Part shown: in pieces, positions 1-11,180 of the stretch
Layout of the letters: each line of letters starts with the position of its first letter
How positions within the stretch are numbered: position 1 is the first letter of the stretch
Position numbers and translations under genes: made by a program
Notes under the pieces: generated by a model
Seen by the model: the letters and a program-made list of their open reading frames with translations, nothing else
Database searches by the model: none
Told to the model about the DNA's origin: nothing
NCBI RefSeq assembly: GCF_020085105.1
Contig: NC_058047.1
Coordinates: 21,036,001-21,100,000 of the forward strand
DNA from: Siniperca chuatsi
Lineage: Eukaryota > Chordata > Actinopteri > Centrarchiformes > Sinipercidae
Direction: 5' to 3'
DNA length: 64,000 bases

Positions 1-1913
1 AGCACACACACTGAGGCCTTCCCGTCTTCATTTTGCAAACCTTCCCGGGACTGCATTTGACTCCCTCGCAAGTCTCTACAAAAGCACAGCAAGTGGTTTC
101 ATATGTGCGTGAGCACTGCGCAGTGTCAGTGTAATGTTACTGCATTAACATGTCTGCAGACATCAGGTGATCCACAGGCATTTTCATACAAAACAAGCTA
201 GAGATCTGGGGTTTTCCCAGACCATAACACAATTTTCACCTTGCACAATATTTACAATAATCACATCTCTTTATTGACCATTACACACAGGGGTGTCTCG
301 CCTGGTGGAATGTGAGGCTGGCGTGTTTTCATAACAGATCTATGTGTACGGCTGCACACAGACTGGGCTAAGCTCCTGCAGGGGGGGACGGAGGGGCTCT
401 GAGTTAGACGGAGTTCAAATAGCTGTCAGAGAAGTTTGCAGGCTGAGAATTGAGGAAGCCCCGGGCTCTTCTAACACCCTATAATGTCAAAGCACAGGAG
501 GAACTGTAATCCTATACAGTGCAGAGTCAACATTAGACAATGCACACAGGTCTCTTCCCAGGACTTTTGAGTCTTTAGAGATAATGCCTGATCAGCTCTG
601 AGTCCTGAGGATTCTGTAAACAATGAGGAACTTATTTCTTACTTATTTCCTGTCTCTGTCAGTACTTCAATATCCTGTTTTATTCCAGAGCTGTGTTTTT
701 TCCCCCTTTTGGATGATTTCCATCTTTCACTCTGTCTCTTGTATACATTTGCTCTCTATCTCCCCTGTGTCTCCCAAAAAGGGAATGTCTGAAAACAAAC
801 TATGGTCTTGTGATGATGTAGGTGTCTTACTCTGAATTGACAAGCCACCGTTAAACTGTCATTGACATGCCATTCATGATACCGACGTTTTCCTCCCACA
901 GAATTCCAAATGATCAAGATAGTGTTGCACATTATGAGTCCCAGACATCTGGGCATGTGGCAGGCATTTATTCCAGCCTGCAGGAATGTATTTTCTTATT
1001 TTGCTCATGGAGGCAAACTGGGCTCCTTTTTAACTAGCATTAGAAAGTGAACACATAATGAAAGAAGGGAAGGAGAAGGACCAAGGATAGAGGTTCTTCA
1101 TTCTACCAACTTCCTTCATTTTCCATGTGATACGGTAGTTTACCTTTATGTGAGTCATTTTTTACAAAGCTGTAAGCTACCTTTGACTGTGGTCTCTCTG
1201 CTTATTTCAGCTTTATCTAAATACGATCCACATCTCGGTTTCTCTAAGCCATGTGACGAGGCCAGATGTCAGTAGCTAGATTTTTACTGGAACTTATCAA
1301 CATGGAGAAATTCACATTTTTGGCCTATGATCACATAGTGCAAGTTCTGCTTACGAAAACAGAATTTATCTGCAAGTGAACCTGAATGAACCTTGCAGAG
1401 ATTCCAGGAGTGGAAGCTTCTCAGGACAGCTGGGAGGAGTTATGTGGAGCACCTCGCCTCCATCCACGTCTGCATTTTGTTAGAAAGCAGCAGCGGGAAC
1501 TCATTGTGTAAATATCTTGATTCACAAATGACGTGGCTTGAATTAACTTTCACTAACTCCCCACAGAGAGTTATTTTGTGCAACGGAATAGCCAATTTTG
1601 TCCATGTGATATTAAGACACAACAACTCTTAACTCTAAGCAGTGCTTAAAACTCCCAGTACTTACCTTAAAACTACCACTGACAGTAGCAACCTGATTCT
1701 AGAGAAATATTTTTATAATGTTTATTCACAATTGCGACTGTTAAGAATTTAAATGCGCATTTAAAGCAGTTTAGCACAGCATTTAACGTTTGGGTTATAT
1801 GCAATGACTAATACTGTGCCCCGCTGTGATAAACCAAAGCAATACACAAGTAACTGATTTCTTAGACTTGACAGATTCAACTTATTAGTTTTTTTAATGG
1901 TTTGTTTGTTTAC
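1..1913 (-). other. fstl3 intron 2, partial
   Basis: This is the intron that follows fstl3 coding exon 2; it runs off the left edge of the window. I looked on the minus strand for the next exon, which should encode the first cysteine-rich follistatin domain, and saw nothing convincing. The intron is therefore at least 1.9 kb long. The stretch is AT-rich and holds no other recognisable gene, RNA or complete mobile element. Confidence 0.7.
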
Positions 1914-2630
1914 CTTTGCATGGTTTACAGGAGACAATTCCCAGGAAGCCCAGCAGGCTGACCTCATTCATGGGTAGGCTGGTGTTGGACCACGCTGTGT
2001 CTAGGCGGTCCCCGGCACAGCACTCCTCTCTGGTCACCCCTCTCATCAGCACCATGTCGCACCTTTGGTCTTGACTCTGCTGCAGCCAGCACATCCCAGC
2101 TGGAGAAAGTAGCATAAATACATAAAACAAGCTAATTTACTCTAACACAAATAACATAAAAAAGTGTATTATGTCATTCTAAATTATTGGCAATTGGACT
2201 TCTAGTCAATATCCATTAAATAAATGGCTAATTATAAATTTGTAGTATTCATTTTTTTTATTATAATAAGCTAATATATAGCACCTGTCTGCTAGGATGT
2301 TTGGTATTAATTGTATATATATTATTTAACAAGTCTATATACAAAGAGTAGATAACTTATCTGTTCTTCGTAGAAACAGAGGGATACACTATTTTTTCAA
2401 AAGGCTGAGGTAAAGATAGTAGATAAATATGAATTCTGGAGAAATGATAATGATGCCATCATTATGATAACTGCAAGAGGATTAATTCAATTATTTTAAA
2501 AGCTTTTTAAAAATTGTGGTCCTATTTTTTCAAAATACAAAAAAAAAGAAGTCCACTCACCACTGGCAGGATTCCTCCCAATCTGATGCAAAGTGAGAAT
2601 CACAGCAAAAACAGAAATGAAAAAGCTCAT
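1914..2630 (-). CDS. fstl3: Follistatin-like 3 (activin/myostatin antagonist), 5' part: coding exons 1 and 2
   Basis: FSTL3 (FLRG) is a secreted glycoprotein that binds activins, myostatin and some BMPs and blocks receptor access. Coding exon 1 is 2561-2630 (ATG at 2630-2628; donor GTGAGT) and gives a 23-residue hydrophobic signal peptide beginning MSFFISVFAVIL. Coding exon 2 is 1914-2099, with an acceptor ending in AG at 2101-2100 and donor GTAAAC. Both splice junctions are phase 1, and joining them gives an A-G-M-C-W-L-Q-Q start to the mature N-terminal domain. Diagnostic stretches are VTREECCAG, DTAWSN and LLGFLGIV. The last two resemble mammalian FSTL3 rather than follistatin, which makes FSTL3 the better call. 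Exon 2 ends in CKPCK-G, just before the first follistatin domain in the family. The remaining exons lie outside the window, so C-terminal features cannot be judged. Confidence 0.88.
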
Positions 2631-2699
2631 TGTTCACTCTAGTTAGTATAAAACCTTTTTCTGAAAGCTTGTGTGAGCAAGAAGGAGTGATGTTCTTCT

Positions 2700-2960
2700 G
2701 GCAAACAGAGCAGATCACTCTGACTCAACTCTAGAAGCAGCTCTCCCTTATGTGAATGAATGTGTTGTGGATAAGTGATGTCGTTCCCCCTCTGTATAAA
2801 TATTTAGCGCAGATGGAATTATGCTGCTGGGATGGGCGATCCTCTCAGCCAGTAATAAGCCAGGGCAGGACACAGTTTGACTCTGACTCAATTTCCAGAG
2901 TCGGGAAATGATCCATGCCCTCCAGCGTCAGACGCTGGGCACTCACAAGCATGACCTCAC
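2700..2960 (-). promoter_or_regulatory. fstl3: fstl3 proximal promoter and 5' UTR
   Basis: Directly upstream of the fstl3 start codon lie an AT-rich TATA-like stretch (2795-2806 read on the minus strand), two perfect AP-1 consensus sites TGACTCA (2721-2727 and 2884-2890), and a perfect palindrome CCAGCGTC-A-GACGCTGG (2922-2938) whose centre contains the Smad-box sequence CAGAC. If the TATA-like stretch is used, transcription would begin near 2765 and the proximal AP-1 site would fall in the 5' UTR. The motifs are seen; their use is inferred. Mammalian FSTL3/FLRG is known to be induced by TGF-beta and activin through Smad proteins, which fits this arrangement. Confidence 0.45.
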
Positions 2961-5900
2961 AAAACATTTTCACACCATATTAGACTAATCAAGTCCTGGA
3001 AAAGATTTAGAGTGGGGTTTTAGATTAGCTTTTTCATTATCAAACTTTAGATTAAGTTGTTTTTCACATAGCTTATTGAATAGACTAATTGAATTGGCTT
3101 TTCAGGTATTTGGGAAAATACTTTATTGCATAATAACCTCTGAATATGACCTTATAAGAAGCATTTCAAGTCACTAGTTTTTTTTATTTGTCTGGTGGGT
3201 CCCGGATGTTTTGTTCTGTATTGTCTCATCTCCCTCTTTAATGTGGCAAAGCTCAGAGGTATTCATTCTCCCCACAAATCATATACTGTTTGATCATGGT
3301 AGTTTTCTGTCTATAAGCTGCTCTATGTGGTTTTGGAGGGAAAGTGGCCAACAGAAATTACATACGTATTTCTTATCTCATTATTGTGTTCAAACAATAA
3401 TCTTTTGAAGTGACGTGATCCAGCTCTGGCCCTAAATTGTGCTTCTTTGTAGTGTAAATTCATAGGAAAGAGAGTAACCACCACAGCAAAGTGGTTACAG
3501 TAACTTCTAAGGTTATTCTAAAGGGTTTCTGGCCTTATTATGCTAAATCAAATAAACATCAAGTACCTAAAAATATTCATAGCGACAGTCCTTGGAGAAA
3601 TTAAAGTCTTTTGCCTCTCCAACATTGTCACACATCATTTCGCTGACTGTCTGGGTTTATCAATGACTGCTGATATTTCACTCTAAAGCTGCGGTTAGAA
3701 TAATACTGAGAGATGAGGGGAGGAGTGGGAGTGAAGGTGGTCTGCCCTTGAGCAATATATCAAGTTCAATAAACACGACTATGTTGGAGCTTATCAAGAA
3801 CATTCATGTCTGTCCCCTCATTTTTGGTTATGATTACAGCCAGACAGCACTGAAAACACTGAAATACTGTGGATATATATACAGTATCTGTCGACCAGAG
3901 GGACAGGCATGTTTGTTTAACACCATCCAGTCTTTAAAAAAACGACTCACTAGAGGTGTCTAGAGGCTAATCTGCACTATCATCATGTTTAATCAGAACA
4001 TCAGCACTGCTCTACTCTCTTCCTGCATTCATTCACCCCCTGACACCGAGAGGTATGCACTAATACCAAAGTAATGTGAGTCTGCCCATCTGTCTGTCAC
4101 TGTTTTTTATGTTCCCTTTAGATTGTTGGGGGGAAATGAAGGTAGCATATGCTGTAGTATCTGAGTCTTTTTGAATGATGTTGCCTTCTTCAGCGGAGAT
4201 CCCCAGGGCACCGAAGGAATGCTGCCTGACCTAGGAGGGGAGGAAAGACGAAAAGAGCGCAGTGAGTGATGGCTGTGGGTGGCCTGCCTCTTCACTGGGT
4301 CTCTGCAGATCCACTCAGCTCCTCATATGGTTTGGATCATCACTGCCGAGCCATACAAATGAATACAGCATGGTGGGGACATTGGAGCACCCACTAATGT
4401 ATGATCTTTAAATTAGGGTGGAGCTTACTGTGTCCCATCTTTGAGAAATATTTGTCTCTTTCAAGTGGCCAGGGCTCTGTCGGGTAACATGAAATTGAAG
4501 AAGCCAATGGTGGGCTGTGTATAATGTGAAATAGAGTGGGTGCATCTCTGAAAGGGCAGGTGTGGAGCTCAGTCTGTCATACTGTACATTTGCCTGTTAA
4601 TAAAACAGAAAAGACAGAAACACCACTGCCATCTAGTGGAGGAAATTGGCAGGTTTAACCATTACGTACTGTGAAAAGCAGAGTTGGATTTTTCATACCC
4701 ATTTAACTTCCAACTCATGTCGAGTTTATCCGTGTATATGTTACTATATTCTATCTTGAGAAACATGACAGATTTGAAACAGAAAAGTGTAGCTAAAGCG
4801 CTGCCAAATATACGACCAAAATCTAAAAGGCAATACAACATGGAGCCGAATCTCAACAGTTTATGATTAAAACAAGTGATTACCTAGCTTATTAATTAAG
4901 TGGCTTGCTAACTAGTGATTGTAAGCTAACCAGTTAACGTTAGGCCAGCGAAGAAAGGCCAGAAAGAAATCAATTGCATTTACTAACAGTAATTTTGCAT
5001 TAACCTACCTCCATGTAACATGTTGCTTTGTATTCAGCCGGAATAATTATAACGTTAGCTAACATAAATACGCATTATCAGCTGCGTTAGCTGAGTTAAC
5101 ATTGACGATAGCTAGCTAAAACCCATGCTAAAACTGTCAAATATAGGGTTAACGTTAGCTAAAGTTAGTAGCTATAATGTTATGGAATTATGTATTTAGT
5201 TAACCGTTGTAGCATTAGTTAACTAATTTTGGGGGCGGTATTAAGGAGAAGCCACATGCTATTACCCAACATTGAGCGCGCTCTTTAAATTGTCCTGTTA
5301 CAAATTCGAGTTTGTGGGTAACTAGGCCAAAGTGTGACATTATGCCCTTCTTTATGATAGGCACATTATTATTATACCACTTGAGGCTATCCTAAGCTGT
5401 CACTGCAACTAATAAACACTTGACCGATGCTGCATACTGCAGTGCTGGGTTCCTGATGTATAGTTGCAATTAACCAAAATGACCAGATGAGGGTGCCCCT
5501 CACCTGTCTTTCAATCTTCCATCCTTTTCAGAGCCAGTGTTTGTTCATCTCTGCAGCATCCTTAAGTCACCATATGCCCTCACTTAATAAAAAGGTCATT
5601 AGCCTTTAATGTTGGACATTAGAGCAGTCCTTAATTGAATGTGTACTTGTTGTCTCCTAGATACATCTGTCTTCTAGATACATACGTGATGTCTGTCACA
5701 GTGCCTGCCCTGAGGAATGACAGCTGGCATGTTGGTGTCAGTGATTATTAGGAGCTGAAGCAGTTACAGCAAGACCATTAGACCTTGAGGATAAGTCACA
5801 TGTTTTCTTTTGGCTGTCACACCAACAAGTTGATTTGCTTCATGGTGACTGAGCATAATTGACATATTGGCATAATTTTCTCCTGTTTGGTCATGTGTTG

Positions 5901-7382
5901 TTTGTTTCTTTATATTTTATAACATTTTTTTCTCAATTTCTTGAAAGATACCTAGCTATTTCCCCTTCAATGACATAATTCCATAGCCACTGTGTGAACT
6001 ACGTCCTTCATTTTACAGATGAAAGAACTTGCACCCTCGACTGAAAGAGGATATGTAAGTCTATGTCTTTGTACAGGGCATGAAAGAAAGCACTTATTGC
6101 TATCACACATCTCAGTTGAGAAGAAAGAAATACTCCCACCCCATTACAATCCACCCACTGCCCTATCTTAAGTCATAGTGTTAGTGTGTACGTCACACGG
6201 CTAAACAGGGCCCAGCAGTCGTAATTGCTCTCTCTGCCCCAGACTGGCTGAAAGCAGCTGCATCATCTATCCACTCAATTTACTCCTAATGTGTGGTACT
6301 GATTGAACCGGCAATGAGGGTAGGAAAAGTGACAAGGCTGGATAGAATCACCCCCTCTGTCCCTTTGCACACAACTTTCCTCCTCCTCCTCTTCCACCTC
6401 ACCCTCTTCTTCCCTGCTTCCTTCCTGTGTTTAGCGTTGCCCATGTGAAGTCCCTCCAGCGGTTCATTAATGGGGAAGGTTAATGTCGGCACACGCGCTG
6501 CCCATACAAACAGCACTCCCTCCCTCTCTCTCAGCCGTCCCCCTTTCCTCCCACTCTGCCCCCATTTTGTCACCCTTTCCGCTCTCTTGAGCTCTCCCTT
6601 TCCCCTCTCACTTTGTAACCAGAGCAGGGCACCGAGGCGGTCGTGACTAAGGGTCTCCCTCTGTGTCACAGTGACTGTCATTTAGCTCTGTCTGTGTGCT
6701 GCTCCGGATCTCTCTGAACTTCCCCAGTGGGCTGGAGTAACCCCTGGTGTTCATCTCCTCAACTGACGTCTCATGCTCCTGCATTCGTGTAAAAGCTCTC
6801 AAGTGTTTTTATTCAACTTGAATAGCAGACTTTCATGATCCTGGTGTCTCCAGACTTAACAAATAGATCTATAATAAGATACACTTTTTTTTGGAAGGAT
6901 TTCTCAGTTGAAAGTCAAGGCAAGATATGGAGTTTATCCAAAGTTGCAATTCTAAGTATATTTTCCACCAAGTTTAAGTATTGGTAATTGTGTAGTGATG
7001 CTGATGCAACTATTTAGTCAGTATATTAACATCTATATATCCAACACATTGGATAACAAATAAAATCTGTGTCAAATTATTGTCGTATGGGGTGATGAAA
7101 GTATCTAATTTGCCTTTTAATGGCTTGGAACTGAGATTGCCTCAGTCATTACTTTTGGTCGGTTCATTGCAATACGTTAACTGGTAATTTCCTTAACTGT
7201 GTTATGTGGTGATGGACTATTGATTGCGGGGGATACTAAGAAAAAGTTTCCTGTGTATCGAGTCCCTTGTAATTGTGTAATTTGTTTATTACTGCATTTC
7301 AATAAAAATTGCCACTGTATTTTTATTATACAGGCACTGCAAACAACGCAAGTGCTTAATTCAAAATGTCTCTTTTTGTTAG
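2961..7382. other. Intergenic, fstl3 to decayed stk11
   Basis: No gene is recognised. The block at about 4920-5230 is rich in the words TTAGCTA and AACGTTA, typical of degraded fish repeats. A CTCF-like motif lies at 4623-4640. The 131-codon minus-strand frame at 6286-6681 is charged low-complexity sequence without splice context. Exons 1-3 of the decayed stk11 should lie here, but I could not identify them with confidence; see the rejected list for a weak exon-3 candidate near 7085. Confidence 0.5.
4623..4640 (-). promoter_or_regulatory. Candidate CTCF site
   Basis: The minus strand reads TCCACTAGATGGCAGTGG, which matches the vertebrate CTCF core (CCA-C/G-C/T-AG-A/G-T/G-GGCA). It is a motif match only. 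Occupancy cannot be judged from sequence, and such motifs are sometimes carried by repeats. Confidence 0.35.
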
Positions 7383-7515
7383 TTATTGCTGCAAATTGCT
7401 AAATCGTTTAAAGTACTTGCACAGCGAGGGCAATGATCACAAATGCACCAGGCTGAGGAATCTGCTGTTGATCATGGACAGAGAGCTCGAAATGTCTGAC
7501 CTGGGTGTTGCAGAA
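7383..7515 (+). pseudogene. stk11 (pseudogene): Decayed stk11 exon 4 (catalytic loop)
   Basis: The block is 133 nt, the same length as human STK11 exon 4, with acceptor TTTTTGTTAG before it and a GT (GTTAAG) after it. In the expected frame it is fully open. It reads Y-C-C-K-L-L-N-R-L-K, then YLHSEG, then NDHKCTRLRN, then LLL, and ends SDLGVAE. Human counterparts are YFCQLIDGLE, YLHSQG, IVHKDIKPGN, LLL and SDLGVAE. The catalytic Asp (D176 in human) is Cys and the catalytic-loop Lys (K178) is Arg, so no active kinase could be made. The metal-binding DLG motif and the Asn of the loop are kept. Confidence 0.85.
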
Positions 7516-8584
7516 GTTAAGCATGTATATTAGGAGTCGGTATATTGATCTTGATTGGTAGTGATCTCTGTTTTTGAAGTAGTTTGCAGTTTACTCCTTT
7601 ATGGTATTCTGCTTTAGAGAGCCTGTAGTTGTATGAACTGAACTGTCTCAACTCAACTCTTAAGTCTGATTTGTTATTCTGTGTGATATAATACCTGTTC
7701 TCCTGTATACATTAATGATCCCAGGCAAAGTGTAATTAAAAACTAACATTATTATTTTCTTACATGGGAGTTTTGTCTTATGTAATGCTTTTCTGTGCAT
7801 TCATTGCATTAAACATCAATTTAATTATTTAACACGGCATCACTCAACCCTACTGTTTAAATTCACCTTCAATTAATCAAATTAAAGGCTCAGAAGCAAC
7901 ATTAAACATTTTTATTTGATCAGATTCTTTGTAAAGTTGGTTTTGCATTACTAATGATGAATTTCAGCTGTGTCCTGATCACAGCTATATCACAGCCATA
8001 TTGGTCTACATACCCTGTCTGTCTTGTGATTGTGGCTGATGTGCCAGCAACCATCTGCTGTCTTTACACCTTAAGTTGCCTTATGTGGCCTTGAGAGCTC
8101 ACTTATACAAACAGTGTTTGTCAGACCTCATTTAAAGCTCCACATTTCGTACGGCTACAGTGTAATTGGTATTCAACTCAATATGACTCACTTACTGTAG
8201 GCAGGCAGCCATTACTTACTGTAGTCGCATCCTGGATTGCTGGTGCAGCAGTCGCATGCACTGCAAAATTATGTAATGTGGCAAGTGAAAAAGTTTCAAA
8301 AGTCATGAGGATATTTAACATATTTATTAAACATAGGACGTGTATTAGAGAAGAAGAACAGTGATCACAAATAGACTCTGAAAGATACTTCGTAAGATGT
8401 TTGCTTTTTGAGCTTCATCAGAGGTGTTTATGTGATTTCCACTCCTTGCAAAAGTGATTTCATTGTTTTAATGAAATATAGAGATTCTGCCATCTAATGA
8501 GGTGCTTCTCAGCTAGTTTTAACAGTATAGCGAGTCAAATGGCAGATAAAATAATCTATCTATGTGCTGTGCTTCTTGTTTCAG

Positions 8585-8699
8585 ATACATCACAACCAAT
8601 TTGGACCCTTTTGAAGCTATAACATGCACAAGCTCTTTGAGACCATTGGGAAAAGAGAGTACAGCATTCCTGAGGACTGTAGCTCAGACCTGCTGTAAG
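8585..8699 (+). pseudogene. stk11 (pseudogene): Decayed stk11 exon 6
   Basis: The block is 115 nt against 128 nt in human. It is preceded by CTTGTTTCAG and followed by GTAGAG. It begins YITTNLDPFEA, where human has YNITTGLYPFEG. A single-base deletion at about 8615-8622 shifts the frame, which then continues HKLFETIGKREYSIPEDC and SSDLL, where human has YKLFENIGKGSYAIPGDC and LSDLL. About three codons are missing after the DC pair. The final Lys codon has become TAA. Confidence 0.85.
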
Positions 8700-9223
8700 G
8701 TAGAGTTCTCTCTTTGACCCTCTTAACATCCTCTTTTTAAATCAATAATGGGTGATCAAACAGAAATCAGGTGTAAATGCCATCTGTCTATTCGATTTCA
8801 CTATGTATAAGGAATGTATTTTAATTCCAGTTGTGAATATAGTCTAGCAATATCAGCTCTAGGTGCCATCCGGATATGAGTCATAGGTGTAAAACAAATG
8901 TCTGTCAGTCTGTCTCTTCATTTTCACTGAAGTTGCACCAAAGGGGTTTATATGTCAGTACATTACGAAATACGTTTTCCCCCTGAGTACACAGCAGGTA
9001 TAATAGAAAACATAATAGCTGCTTAGTTTACAAAAACAAATAGAAATATAAACGATAAAAAGATAATACCATCCTTTACAAAATAAATCTTTTGAATGCT
9101 ACTGAAAACCACTGTGTCTGATGGAAAATGTTGCATTATTACAGATATTTGACCAAATTCTGAGAAGACCACATAATGTGTTTGTTGTTTGTCTGTAAAT
9201 TACAGCCCTTGTCCATTGTTCCC

Positions 9224-9281
9224 GGATGCTCGAATATGACCCTGCAGATGGGTTCTTGATACAACTCATCACGCAGCATAA
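9224..9281 (+). pseudogene. stk11 (pseudogene): Decayed stk11 exon 7
   Basis: The block is 58 nt, exactly the human exon 7 length, and is followed by a perfect GTAAGT donor. After two bases that complete the split codon it reads MLEYDPADGFLIQLITQH; human is MLEYEPAKRFSIRQIRQH. The base pair before it is CG rather than AG, so the 3' splice site is lost unless the upstream TTACAG near 9205 is used. There is no frame break inside the block. Confidence 0.85.
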
Positions 9282-10074
9282 GTAAGTAATCATTCTCCTG
9301 TTTCCCTCTGAAGCAGCAATTCAGCATACAGGCCTGAGAGAAAGTGCTTCATAAAATGAAGTGCAGATAACATTTGAGATTAAATGCAACACCGCCTTCA
9401 GTAGGGTTTTTTTGTGTGGGGAACACAATTAGTGGTTAAAAACAAGCTTTTGTTTTGTCATTTGCATTAAGCCTCCTGTTTTTGGCTCCTTTTTTTGTAG
9501 CCTGTGTTGTGCTGAAGTGAAGCGTATTTGTTGCCAGCCTTTCATCATCATCTTATGTGTTTGCCTTGCCTGTTTTGTTGGAATGGATTCATTGGCAACG
9601 CATGAGCGAATTGCTGTCAGACCTGTCCTCAGCCTCATGCAGAGATCACACCCTGCAAAATGGGGCAGACTGTGCCGTATCCCATGGCTCAAAATATGAA
9701 AATATGAAACTAGTCTGTGTTATGTTGTTGACTTTCATTGAGCTTTCGAATGCTTACAAAACATTGACAGAGCTAGTAAGAAATAAACAGGGATAAGCAG
9801 ATTTCATTATAGTTTACACATGCATAATTTTATTAAAAGTTTTCAGATGCTACAGTGGAGCATCAGCTGTCCAATTAAACAACAGGTGACTTAAAGCGTC
9901 AGCATCTACACACTGGAAGGAGATATTCACATTTGTTGTCTAGTTAAAAAAACATCTCGATACCGTCTCTTCCAAAACCACAGTGTTTCTCTCTGCGAGC
10001 TAGCCCTTTAAAGACTCTTGACTCCACAAGAGGTGATGCTCATGCTGTTGTCTTTAATGCTGTTGTCAGCAGCA

Positions 10075-10088
10075 GTTACCATGGCAAC
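10075..10088. promoter_or_regulatory. RFX X-box palindrome
   Basis: The sequence GTTACCATGGCAAC is a full-length match to the RFX-factor X-box (two half-sites GTTRCC and GGYAAC with a 2-bp spacer). RFX factors drive ciliary and neuro-endocrine genes. No promoter or gene is recognised beside it, so it would act as an enhancer or belong to an unannotated transcript. Confidence 0.55.
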
Positions 10089-10979
10089 AAATGACTAAAG
10101 TGTATTTGTTGCCGCTGTTATGTTGAAAGCTGTCAGAAACAGATAAATAAAACGAAACAGAGGAGGGAAAGTTTAGATTCTGTCTTTCAGAATTGAGTGC
10201 CATGTGACAGCTCTGTAAACATGTGACTTTGATTCACTGCTTTCGGGGAGAAAATGAATCAGTCAGAAATGAAAACAGGCACATTCATGTGTCAAGTATG
10301 CGCAGACTGATACTACTATTGGTTACTGTCACATGACTTTACATTACTCTTGATATTTGCTGCTGTTTTCTACTTGCAGATTAATGTTCGACAAGCCTGA
10401 TTAATGGGCTTCCTTTGCCTACCTCCCTCTGGTCATTAACAACTATGAATTATTACAGAGAATTAAATCAATCTCTCTGCCATATATGGTAGCTGCTTCC
10501 TTACAGTGCCAGGCAAAACGGGCGACAGTGGATGGGAATAAATGGTAACTGAAAAAAGACTGACTGCTGTATAAATATTTAAACAAGCAAAAGGGCAGAT
10601 GGGTCTTTGGAATTAATTACCCCGCTCAGTGCAAATATGAACATTAGGGGCGACTTACAATGAGTCGAGGCACCATGCTGGAGTCTATGCAGTATTAATG
10701 CACCCTTAAAGTGGAATATGTTCACTGGGCTACAGATGCAAACCTCACAGTGTTACTGTTGCTGTAAGAAAGAATATCATTTTAATTGATACTCGACAGC
10801 AGTCTTAGTAAAGTAAGAGCCTAAACATCGGCCCTAAACAGCAATGGTTCTTATGTTTGTGGACCTGTCAGGACCCCAGACAGTGTTGCAGAACATTGCT
10901 AAAACTGATACTATCTGTATTAGAATCCACCAAGGCGATAATATCGGTACTGGCGTCTGTGTCGGCTGATAAGTAACAG

Positions 10980-11180
10980 GAAATTGCAGTACTGAAATGC
11001 ATGCTAGCTAAGCTAAAATGGCGAAGTAGCAAAGGTAATACCTGCTAAACATCAGCATGTTAGCATTGTCATTGTGAGGATGTTAGCATGCTGACGTTAG
11101 CATTTACAGTAGTTCAAAGCACCGCTGTGCCTAAGTACAGCCTCAGAGAGCTGCTAGTTTGGCTGTAGACTTTTGTTGCA
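10980..11180 (+). repeat. Dispersed repeat family R1, copy A (3' part)
   Basis: This stretch shares its core words (CCTGCTAAACATCAGCATG, TTAGCATTGTCATTGTGA, CAAAGCACCGCTGTGCC, CAGCCTCAGAGAGCTGCTA) with copies at 20.6-20.95, 35.87-36.29, 51.44-52.29 and 62.45-63.15 kb. It is a truncated copy of an interspersed element whose name I do not know. Confidence 0.75.

Larger units (their letters stand above)
7383..9281 (+). pseudogene. stk11 (pseudogene): Decayed stk11/LKB1 serine/threonine kinase gene (exons 4, 6 and 7 recognised)
   Basis: STK11/LKB1 is the master kinase that activates AMPK-family kinases together with STRAD and MO25. Three blocks, in the right order and strand, match consecutive parts of its kinase domain: the catalytic loop plus DLG segment (7383-7515), the ITT...PFE...KLFE-IGK-Y-IP-DC segment (8585-8699), and the MLEY-PA--F-I segment (9224-9281). 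Each is bounded by AG and GT, so this is an unprocessed gene copy, not a retrocopy. Exon 5 (about 137 nt in human) is not found between 7516 and 8584, and exons 1-3 and 8-10 are not recognised. Lesions: the catalytic Asp of the HKD motif is Cys, exon 6 is one base out of frame, and exon 6 ends with an in-frame TAA. The position next to cbarp and atp5f1d matches human synteny, which strongly supports the identification. Confidence 0.82.

Noticed and set aside
1..1913. Search for fstl3 exon 3 (first follistatin domain)
   Set aside because: No cysteine-rich frame with splice sites on the minus strand; exon 3 is taken to lie outside the window.
6115..6140. V-E-K-K-E-I reading that resembles STK11 VKKEIQ
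   Set aside because: In STK11 an intron separates these residues (exon 1/exon 2), so a continuous match is chance.
6286..6681. 131-codon minus-strand open frame
   Set aside because: Charged, low-complexity translation from a pyrimidine-rich tract; no homology or splice context.
7085..7174. Possible stk11 exon 3 relic (reads Y-G-V-M-K, where the gene has Y-M-V-M-E)
   Set aside because: Only a short coincidence, without an AG acceptor or continued similarity; too weak to call.
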